A DNA stretch of 9,452 nucleotides from Candidatus Bathyarchaeota archaeon (lineage in GTDB: Archaea; Thermoproteota; Bathyarchaeia; Bathyarchaeales; Bathyarchaeaceae). Made by a program: the position numbers and the translations under genes. This document shows positions 1-6,108 of the stretch, piece after piece. Numbering within the stretch: position 1 is the first letter of the stretch; each line of letters starts with the position of its first letter. Where the stretch lies: assembly GCA_023136395.1 (NCBI GenBank), contig JAGLRI010000042.1, forward strand, positions 1 through 9,452. The letters run 5' to 3'. The notes below the pieces were generated by a model that saw only the letters and a program-made list of their open reading frames with translations, made no database searches and was not told the origin of the DNA.

Positions 1-1092
1 TACACCTAATATCGAACCAACTGCTACTTCCCCCATCGTTGGTATTAGGAGGAACGAGAATATTATGGAAGCGAATATAAATCCAACGATGAACTTGGGG
101 AATCTGGACCATATATCCAAAATGCTCGGTTTTTCTCCAGGTTTTTGTTCCACTCTAAGGGTCCAATATAGGGATAAGATAAACGCGACAGCACCTATCA
201 GGACGTTTTGTGAGAGTTTAACAACTGCAGCCACAGCCATAGCTGTATCGCTGTATAGAGCACCAGCTGCTACAACCGCACCAGTGGTATCGATTGTTCC
301 TCCCAGCCAGGCACCAGCAACAGAGGACGGTAACATTAATAATTTTGCGATAAAGGGTTCCCCAACAAGCATTGCTACCGAGGTTAAAAGGACCATCGAT
401 ATCGTATAGCTTATCTCTTTCCGATCTCCTTTGATAGCGCCTCCCGCTGCAATTGCGGCAGAGACTCCACAGATAGACACCCCAGTAGCCATCACGGTTG
501 CGAAAGACTTGCTCAATCCAACCTTTGTGGCAAGGAAGAAGCAGAGGTACCAAACCAAAACGAAGACAATTAGAGCTTGAATCATGCTGACTGCCCCTCC
601 CTTTAAAATCACATGAAAGAGGATTTCAGCTCCCAGTAGCACAAGCCCGATCTTTATAAAAAGCTCGGTTTTAACAGCTTGTTTAAGCCATTGTGGGACA
701 CCGATGGTATTACTTATTAATAAGCCTATTATCAATGCCCAAAGCACGTATTCAAGGCCTAAGTAATTAATGTCTCTCTGCTTCGCTATCAAGAATGACA
801 CCAAAGCGAAGAAGAATACCATTGGAAAACCAACCCAGTATCTCTTGATGTTTCCCTTCATTGCTTTTATTGCTACGCTTGTTAGTAATAAGAGGCAGAA
901 TCCCAACAGTATAAAATATGGTATTTCTGCAACCTTAACAGAAACGGATATATCAGTTGTCCACCCAGCAACTTTCGGTATCCAGGTAATTATACGTGTT
1001 GTAGCTAGTCCCAGTATGATGAATCCCAGCCACACCGCCCACCAGTCTTCATTCCTATATAAAGACGACCAATCTACCTTCACTTTCACCAC
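1..1092 (-). CDS. yeiH: YeiH/UPF0324-family membrane transporter (putative sulfate/sulfite exporter), partial
   Basis: An integral membrane protein reading leftward and cut by the window edge; 364 codons are visible. Translation shows many hydrophobic segments and the family hallmarks: NEDWWAVWLGF near residues 14-24 (typical of the long archaeal/bacterial form), SICGVSAAIAAGGAIKGDR from about 206, GGTIDTTGAVVAAGAL at about 264-279, and VKLSQNVLIG at about 288-297. The family (PF03601, PSE transporters) is thought to export sulfate or sulfite, but few members have been tested. No in-frame ATG lies near the start. GTG at 1092 is chosen, with GTG at 1089 and 1083 as alternatives, and none has a clear Shine-Dalgarno. 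An in-frame stop lies 45 bases upstream of 1092, so the N-terminus is bounded. It follows the AOR gene on the same strand after 137 bases, so it could be co-transcribed or have its own promoter. The family call is firm; the substrate is not shown. Confidence 0.88.
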   Translation of the reverse strand, partial: MVKVKVDWSSLYRNEDWWAVWLGFIILGLATTRIITWIPKVAGWTTDISVSVKVAEIPYFILLGFCLLLLTSVAIKAMKGNIKRYWVGFPMVFFFALVSFLIAKQRDINYLGLEYVLWALIIGLLISNTIGVPQWLKQAVKTELFIKIGLVLLGAEILFHVILKGGAVSMIQALIVFVLVWYLCFFLATKVGLSKSFATVMATGVSICGVSAAIAAGGAIKGDRKEISYTISMVLLTSVAMLVGEPFIAKLLMLPSSVAGAWLGGTIDTTGAVVAAGALYSDTAMAVAAVVKLSQNVLIGAVAFILSLYWTLRVEQKPGEKPSILDIWSRFPKFIVGFIFASIIFSFLLIPTMGEVAVGSILGV

Positions 1093-1229
1093 TCTTGATC
1101 CATTTGTGCATATACATGCAGATAAGCTAATACTTTAGAAAAAATTTTGGGTATTAGATGCGTATTAAGCAGCTACATTGCATGTATGGAATTGATTTTA
1201 TTTGCTTTGTGAAAAGGTAGCGTGTGCTT

Positions 1230-3086
1230 TTAATTCCAAATGTCTTTAACTAGTTCGCCTAGGTTAAGTCGTTCCAGTGTGCTCTTGTACGGCTTGCCTG
1301 TTTTTAGGTCCCATCCCATCAGTTTGTAGTATTCTGAAACCATCCATTTCAGATAGGGTTTAAGGGTTTTACCTTTAGCTGGACCTTCGGGTACTGGTTC
1401 TAGAAGTCTAGGACCAACGTCTAAATCATCTGCAGGTGTGAGCCCATGTTTAATGTTGAATACTCTTTCAAGGTTTACTATTCTTTCACCAATTTCAAGT
1501 GCTTCCTCTTCGGTTATATCCCAGCCTGTAATAAGGGACACCGCTTTTGTTGTGTAACTGAGAGCATTTGGAACTCCCCAACTGGCAAACCAACATAGTC
1601 CCGTAGAATCATTCCAGAATTTAATTATTCCAGTTTTTCTTATTTCCAAGGGTTTTCCCTCTGGTTTCCTAGGTTCCGTCGATTTATTGTATCCTACACT
1701 TGGTTCAGCTCGTAGATCTGCAGCAGGCGCTGGCCAGCCAGTACCTCCACCCAAAATCTGCCCCAGCATGATTCCCCATCTTGACCTCCAGTCATGTATA
1801 TTTATCCCAGTACCTTTGACATAGACAACTCTTTCTGATGCATCTCCTCCAATTGCTTCAGCTGCGCGCTTAGGTCCTTGGGAAAGGATTTTACCTATCC
1901 ACCCCTCTTTTTGACATATTTTTTTAAGCAACCTTTCAGCCGCTTCTGCATTTCCCCACTTAAGAAGAAGACCTCCAGTATCTTCTTCAGTGATTAGTCC
2001 TTCTTCAAAGCATTCGAAAGCTAATCCCAAAGTAGATCCTATGTCACCAGCTTCAAAACCCAACCGATCTAAGAGATCCGTCAAGTAGAAAATAGTACCA
2101 GTTTCTGAAACTCCTATCATTCCAGCAGCACCTTCCAAGTTTTCACCCCCACCAGCTAAAGTAGCGGTATAACCTTTATGAGGTCCTGATACGACCTCAA
2201 CATCATAGCTGCAAGCAATAGGACATTTGAAACACGGTTTCAGGGTTATCTTATGTTTGCTCATGTCAGCACCCCAATTAGGCAAAGGTGCAGACGTCAG
2301 GTTCTTCGTAGCTAACATATAGCTCTCTCGATAAAACTTATAATCACTTTTAGGTATTCCTGCGCGCCCAACCCTTATAAGTCCTGGAGTGAAAAGATCT
2401 GCTACCCATTTCTCTCTCAAAGGTTTAAGACCCTCTTTATTAACCACTCCCACACTTCCAGTACCATAGATGGCGATGGCCTTCAACTTCTTGGATCCCA
2501 TTACAGCACCACACCCACCGTGAGCAAAAGTGTGATTTTTATCGTTTTCAACTAACGCGGCATGACACATGTTTTCCCCCGCAGGACCGATGGCTGCAAC
2601 ACTTGCTCTCGCTTCTTTCAAATCATCTTTAACACTGTCTTCGGTCTCATGTGTATCCTTCCCCCAGATACCAACGGCATCCCTAATTTCGACTTCCCCA
2701 TCATGAATCCATAAGTAGACCGGCTCGAGGGATGCACCTTCAATAATCAACTGGTCAAAACCAGCAAATTTCATGTATGAGCCAAAATATCCATGCGAGT
2801 GCGCTCGACCTGCAGTGAAACCAGTGTTAAAATTGAGTGTCGTAATTGTGCAATTCGTAGGAGCAGGAAAATCAGTACCCGTTAGTGGACCGGTAGTGAA
2901 TATCAATGGATTCTCAGGATCTAATGGACCAACTCCTTTCGGGAGCTGTTCATACAAAGTTCTTAAACCAAGTCCGAAACAGCCCACATATTCTCTCAGT
3001 ATCTTTTCATCTGGAAGATTTTCCACAGTCACTTTCCGCTTAGTTAAATTAACACGCAAAAGCTTACCGACATAACCATAAAGAAT
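1230..3086 (-). CDS. Aldehyde:ferredoxin oxidoreductase family protein (tungsten/molybdenum-pterin enzyme), divergent
   Basis: Cytoplasmic AOR-family enzyme. Family members oxidise aldehydes or related substrates with a tungsto- or molybdo-bis-pterin and pass electrons to ferredoxin. Read from ATT at 3086 it has 618 residues, the usual family length. The N-terminus LYGYVGKLLRVNLT matches the family start. GPLTGT, HGYFGSYMKFAGFD and GAVMGSKKLKAIA follow in the N-terminal pterin-binding domain. The 4Fe-4S ligands are CFKCPIAC (Cys285, 288, 292) and the distal Cys498 in DSTGLC, almost the same positions as in Pyrococcus furiosus AOR (288, 291, 295, 494). By eye, several active-site and pterin-contact residues of that enzyme differ: the GRGG arginine is His, the EYES glutamates are absent, and the HGLG histidine is not seen. 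The substrate may therefore be unusual. A TTG at 3059 is the first conventional start codon but would remove the conserved GYVGKLL segment. No MoaD/ThiS-like partner is adjacent. It has its own upstream AT-rich promoter region. Confidence 0.9.
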   Translation of the reverse strand: MLYGYVGKLLRVNLTKRKVTVENLPDEKILREYVGCFGLGLRTLYEQLPKGVGPLDPENPLIFTTGPLTGTDFPAPTNCTITTLNFNTGFTAGRAHSHGYFGSYMKFAGFDQLIIEGASLEPVYLWIHDGEVEIRDAVGIWGKDTHETEDSVKDDLKEARASVAAIGPAGENMCHAALVENDKNHTFAHGGCGAVMGSKKLKAIAIYGTGSVGVVNKEGLKPLREKWVADLFTPGLIRVGRAGIPKSDYKFYRESYMLATKNLTSAPLPNWGADMSKHKITLKPCFKCPIACSYDVEVVSGPHKGYTATLAGGGENLEGAAGMIGVSETGTIFYLTDLLDRLGFEAGDIGSTLGLAFECFEEGLITEEDTGGLLLKWGNAEAAERLLKKICQKEGWIGKILSQGPKRAAEAIGGDASERVVYVKGTGINIHDWRSRWGIMLGQILGGGTGWPAPAADLRAEPSVGYNKSTEPRKPEGKPLEIRKTGIIKFWNDSTGLCWFASWGVPNALSYTTKAVSLITGWDITEEEALEIGERIVNLERVFNIKHGLTPADDLDVGPRLLEPVPEGPAKGKTLKPYLKWMVSEYYKLMGWDLKTGKPYKSTLERLNLGELVKDIWN

Positions 3087-3091
3087 GCTCC

Positions 3092-3097
3092 ATCACC
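3092..3097 (-). promoter_or_regulatory. Shine-Dalgarno that supports an ATT start for the AOR gene
   Basis: On the minus strand GGTGAT, a 6-base match to the archaeal 16S 3' end complement, lies 5 bases before ATT at 3086-3084. The reading frame is closed by TGA at 3095-3093, only two codons upstream of ATT, so no ATG, GTG or TTG is available between that stop and the conserved GYVGK segment. Confidence 0.6.
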
Positions 3098-3122
3098 AAG
3101 ATTAAATGAAGTTTCTTATTCA

Positions 3123-3135
3123 TTTAAAAATATAG
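3123..3135 (-). promoter_or_regulatory. Candidate TATA box for the AOR gene
   Basis: The minus strand reads CTATATTTTTAAA, an archaeal TATA-like element. Its centre is about 44 bases before the ATT codon, which would place transcription start near 3100-3105 and give a short leader containing the GGTGAT ribosome site. The rest of the gap from 3098 to 3329 is AT-rich and shows no convincing gene, RNA or repeat. Based on position and composition only. Confidence 0.4.
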
Positions 3136-3329
3136 TCTGGATCGTTTTAGTTGAATCTTTAAAATTTTTACAATTACCCTACATATTCAATTTAATTTGT
3201 GTAACAGGTTGTTTTAAGTTGTAATCGTTCATTTTTACTACTAATTACGAGTTTAGCTATAGTATTTTTCAATAATTTATTAAGAAGCAATAGATTAATG
3301 AGTTAACTATTCAGTTTTACCTTTCATGT

Positions 3330-4334
3330 TCAAATCTGGAATTTGCCACTCTTCATTATTGTGATTTGTTCTCCCTTTGACCCCGTTATTTTCACTGAAG
3401 GTTTAGAGATAAGTAAGTCAATATGGTTCTTTGATGGATTTTTCCCTGATGGCATGTGAACGTTGTTGCCAAAAGCAAAATGAATGGTACCTACGATCTT
3501 TTCTGATTCGAGAAATTCTTCGATGAATCTTGCTTTCGGATTTATTCCAAATGCAAACTCGCCGGCAATGTTTGCCCATTCATCCGTAGCTAACGTTTTT
3601 TCGAGTTGTATGAGAACTGACTTATCAGTAGAGTAGATTTCTTTCACGACGCCATTTTTCACCTTAAGCTCTACTGGGTTCTCAATTGGGCCGATTCCGC
3701 CAATAGCCATGTCACATACCAGTCTGCCTTCAAGCGAATCTTCAACCGGTGCCACTATAACCTCTCCTGTTGGAAGGTTCATCCAAGTCAAATTGTTCCA
3801 GTCAAGAAGAGTGTCTGTAAAAAATGGTCGTCCAACAGTATTGAATGAAAGGTTGGTTCCAGAAGGAGAAGAAACATCAACCTTGATAGTCTGCCCGAGT
3901 CTATGGATAAGTTTTCGAGCAAAAATTTGCATCCTCATATGTTCTTCAGCGCTGAGCGCCAATGCCCCCTCAGTAAGCATGTCTAAGGTTACTCCAGGAC
4001 AGTGACCTAGCCTTGACCTTTTTCCCCTTGTTTCAAGATGAATAAGTTTTATCCTAAAAGGTGTTTCTTCACGTATTCCACGTAAAAGATTGATATACAT
4101 GTCAGACTTCTGCCCCGTAAAGACTTCGGTGAGCTTCTCGGGAACTTCGCGTCTAAATTTTTTAGGGGTCTCTAAACAAATAATCCTAGTCCAAAGACCT
4201 AATGCTAATGCTCCTTCACCAAAAGCTTTTCCGATCTCTTCTCTTTCCAGATCGCAGATTATTGTGATGCTTTCCCCTTGAACAGCTTCTAAGACGCATT
4301 TTAGCGCATTTCTTGCTGCTTCCCAAGCCAGCAT
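3330..4334 (-). CDS. M29-family aminopeptidase-like / NicX-like metalloenzyme
   Basis: A 334-residue cytoplasmic protein of the superfamily holding thermophilic M29 aminopeptidases (AmpS, PepS) and NicX-type 2,5-dihydroxypyridine dioxygenase. The likely metal-binding set is visible in order: Glu191 in NLPTGEV, Glu259 in AGEFAFG, His285 in TIHFAFGN, and His304 plus Asp306 in NHIDLL. M29 peptidases place two divalent metals on such residues and release N-terminal amino acids; NicX uses the last three for one Fe(II). Keeping both glutamates favours a two-metal hydrolase, but the tyrosine expected just after the first histidine in true M29 peptidases is not evident and the protein is shorter than the usual 370-410 residues. 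The start is fixed by AAGGTGA 7 bases upstream of the ATG. It lies 45 bases downstream of the flavoprotein gene on the same strand, so the two probably share a transcript. Family membership is firm; peptidase activity is uncertain. Confidence 0.8.
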   Translation of the reverse strand: MLAWEAARNALKCVLEAVQGESITIICDLEREEIGKAFGEGALALGLWTRIICLETPKKFRREVPEKLTEVFTGQKSDMYINLLRGIREETPFRIKLIHLETRGKRSRLGHCPGVTLDMLTEGALALSAEEHMRMQIFARKLIHRLGQTIKVDVSSPSGTNLSFNTVGRPFFTDTLLDWNNLTWMNLPTGEVIVAPVEDSLEGRLVCDMAIGGIGPIENPVELKVKNGVVKEIYSTDKSVLIQLEKTLATDEWANIAGEFAFGINPKARFIEEFLESEKIVGTIHFAFGNNVHMPSGKNPSKNHIDLLISKPSVKITGSKGEQITIMKSGKFQI

Positions 4335-4341
4335 AGAGCTT

Positions 4342-4348
4342 TCACCTT
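4342..4348 (-). promoter_or_regulatory. Shine-Dalgarno of the M29-like gene
   Basis: The minus strand reads AAGGTGA, a strong archaeal ribosome site, 7 bases before the ATG at 4334. It fixes the start codon and shows that this internal operon gene is translated from its own site, unlike the apparently leaderless gene upstream of it. Confidence 0.7.
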
Positions 4349-4379
4349 AGCACTTACGTGAGTAACATGCATGCATACG

Positions 4380-5894
4380 TTACGAGGCTACTATAAAATA
4401 CCCAGTCCAACAACCTGTTCCTACGCGGACTTCTATGGGTGAACTAAGACGAGTTGTTACAACGGATCTCGTCTCGAGCTTCATTCCTTTTTGGTTCACA
4501 ATAAATATGTTTTTTAACCATTTTTTATTGTCGGGGAATGGGTAATCCAATCTCCAATGAGTGCCTCTACTTTCGGTTCTTTTTAGTGCTGATGCTACAA
4601 CCATTTGAGCGACATCAAACATGTTTATTGCTTCAATCGCATCAGATAGATCAACATTGTTTTGGGTTTGAAGCATCGGTATTTTCTCTTCGGTTATTTT
4701 TAGTTGTTTAACAGCCTCTTCTAGTAACTCTTTGGTTTTTCCCGCCCCCGCATAATTCCATGTTATGGATTTGATTTCTTGTTTAATTTCGTTCGGGGAG
4801 ACTTTATTGTTCTTCTTTTCAAGAATCGTTTGAAGTCGATGTTTCTCCTCATTAATCTGGTTTTTGTCTGGATGGATCTGCTCTACATCTTTAGCGTTTT
4901 TAGCAGCACTCTCACCCGCTCTTGCACCAAAGATTATGGTGTCTGCTAGGGCTGCACCTCCAAGTCTCCCTGCTCCAAAAATACCACTTGATACCTCACC
5001 TGCAGCGTACAGATGGTTAAGACTTGTTTTGCCCTTCTCATCTATTTTAACACCACCATAAAAGTAATGAGCGCTGATCCTATCAAATTTCCATCTGTCA
5101 TCATTCCGCTCAAGCTCCATCGTTGCTTCTCGCAACATTTCCACGTATTTCTCGGTGCTGACCTTTCCCTGTTTATGAGCTGGCATGTGGTGATTAACGA
5201 ATTCCATATCCATCAACTCTGCTCCAGCATTATAGGCTAAAGCAAATCCATCACCCGTTGTTCCCTTGTTAAAGGTAGAATTGTTGAAATATACCTGTTC
5301 GCCACCACCAGTTGCTAAAATTATTGACTTGGCTAAAATCATAAAAATTTTGTTTCCTTTAACTTCGACGGCTGTCACACCGACCACGGTTTTTCCGTTT
5401 GTCAAAAGTTTTGTAACCTGAACATCATCCAGTATCTTTGCACCTAAATCTTCCACAGTAGCTCTGAGAGGCTGCGTCAAACCTAAGTTGCGAGTTTGTT
5501 TGGTCCGAGAAACAAGGAACAATGGAACAGGATTGCGAGGATTATAACTTGCAACCTTTTCCCGCTCTAAAAACTGCAAATTTACCCCAAAACTTCTAAG
5601 CTCAGGGATTCTCCATTCCACATCCTTAACAAAAACATCGACAAGACTTTGATTGTTGAGGAAACCTCCCTCAGTTACAACAAAACGAAAGAGTTCTTCG
5701 TTAAGCTCTTTAGTGGAGTAGCTTATAAGCCCGTTGGAAAGGGCAGTACTGTTCATGTACCCTGCTTTAATCTTCGAAACAAGTGTTACGTGGACTCCAT
5801 GTTTTTCAGCTTCTAGAGCAGCCCTCAGTCCAGCTCCCCCACCACCGATAACTAACACATCTGTCAAAATAGTTTCAGAATCCATAAAGATCAT
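4380..5894 (-). CDS. FAD-dependent oxidoreductase of the SdhA/FrdA/NadB superfamily with shortened capping domain
   Basis: A 504-residue flavoprotein. It has a Rossmann FAD motif GGGGAG (17-22) with a downstream VTLVSK strand, the ATGGG loop (194-198), GTTGDGFALAYNAGAELMDMEF (211-232), HYFYGG (276-281), LYAAGEVSSGIFGAGRLGG (295-313) and a C-terminal domain with ESRGTHWRLDYP (441-452). The His that links FAD covalently in SdhA/FrdA is replaced (NSTALSNGL), so FAD is probably bound non-covalently as in NadB. Only about 44 residues separate MEF from AHY, where FrdA has about 130, so most of the capping domain, including the RGEGG and PRD motifs and the general-acid arginine, is absent. Standard fumarate reduction is therefore unlikely. 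There is no clear Shine-Dalgarno, but a TATA-like box about 30 bases upstream suggests a leaderless or near-leaderless mRNA starting at this ATG; the ATG at 5885 is an alternative. It heads a probable two-gene operon with the M29-like gene. Family firm, substrate unknown. Confidence 0.88.
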   Translation of the reverse strand: MIFMDSETILTDVLVIGGGGAGLRAALEAEKHGVHVTLVSKIKAGYMNSTALSNGLISYSTKELNEELFRFVVTEGGFLNNQSLVDVFVKDVEWRIPELRSFGVNLQFLEREKVASYNPRNPVPLFLVSRTKQTRNLGLTQPLRATVEDLGAKILDDVQVTKLLTNGKTVVGVTAVEVKGNKIFMILAKSIILATGGGEQVYFNNSTFNKGTTGDGFALAYNAGAELMDMEFVNHHMPAHKQGKVSTEKYVEMLREATMELERNDDRWKFDRISAHYFYGGVKIDEKGKTSLNHLYAAGEVSSGIFGAGRLGGAALADTIIFGARAGESAAKNAKDVEQIHPDKNQINEEKHRLQTILEKKNNKVSPNEIKQEIKSITWNYAGAGKTKELLEEAVKQLKITEEKIPMLQTQNNVDLSDAIEAINMFDVAQMVVASALKRTESRGTHWRLDYPFPDNKKWLKNIFIVNQKGMKLETRSVVTTRLSSPIEVRVGTGCWTGYFIVAS

Positions 5895-5919
5895 CTTCTT
5901 TTAGTTTCAATTAAGAAAC

Positions 5920-5927
5920 ATATAATT
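5920..5927 (-). promoter_or_regulatory. Candidate TATA box for the cap-shortened flavoprotein operon
   Basis: The minus strand reads AATTATAT, centred about 30 bases before the ATG at 5894. With the usual archaeal spacing of about 25 bases, transcription would begin within a few bases of the start codon. This agrees with the lack of a ribosome site in front of the gene. Confidence 0.45.
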
Positions 5928-5990
5928 TAACTATTAATCTAATTATCCCCACAATTTTGCGCACTCGCAAGCTTTCACGGAAGACCGCTA

Positions 5991-6003
5991 ATCGTGTCAC
6001 GAT
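5991..6003. promoter_or_regulatory. Perfect 13-base palindrome in divergent promoter region (candidate operator)
   Basis: ATCGTG-T-CACGAT is a perfect inverted repeat with 6-base arms and a 1-base centre. It lies near the middle of the 214-base region between two divergently transcribed flavoprotein genes, upstream of both TATA-like boxes. This position would suit a dimeric regulator acting on both transcripts. No second copy was noticed in the window, and no regulator for it is encoded here with certainty. Confidence 0.35.
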
Positions 6004-6050
6004 ATTAGTTTATTGCGAAATTCAATTGAATGTTAAGGATAATCAATCTC

Positions 6051-6058
6051 TTTAAATT
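6051..6058 (+). promoter_or_regulatory. Candidate TATA box for the AprA-like/ferredoxin operon
   Basis: TTTAAATT lies about 54 bases before the ATG at 6109. It predicts a transcript start near 6080 and a leader of about 30 bases that includes the GGTG ribosome site at 6100-6103, 5 bases before the ATG. Confidence 0.4.
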
Positions 6059-6108
6059 TTAATAGAATATTTGATAATCTGACGAAATCTGATAAAAATG
6101 GTGTATAG

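Noticed and set aside
65..1138. Open frames on the plus strand and another minus-strand frame across the transporter region
   Set aside because: They overlap a frame with strong YeiH-family motifs over its whole length; the alternatives give low-complexity or Cys/Trp/Arg-rich translations with no recognisable domain.
3098..3329. Possible small gene or RNA in the AT-rich gap before the AOR gene
   Set aside because: Only frames shorter than about 20 codons without ribosome sites were found, and no stable hairpin or repeat was seen.
4367..4376. ATGCATGCAT palindrome between the flavoprotein and M29-like genes as an operator
   Set aside because: It is a short self-complementary dinucleotide-like repeat in a 45-base operon gap and has no promoter beside it. 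A loosely similar TGCATATACATGCA at 1107-1120 does not form a convincing shared motif.
4380..5894. Calling the flavoprotein L-aspartate oxidase (nadB) or fumarate reductase subunit A
   Set aside because: The capping domain motifs needed for both activities are absent and no nadA, nadC or frdB gene is adjacent.
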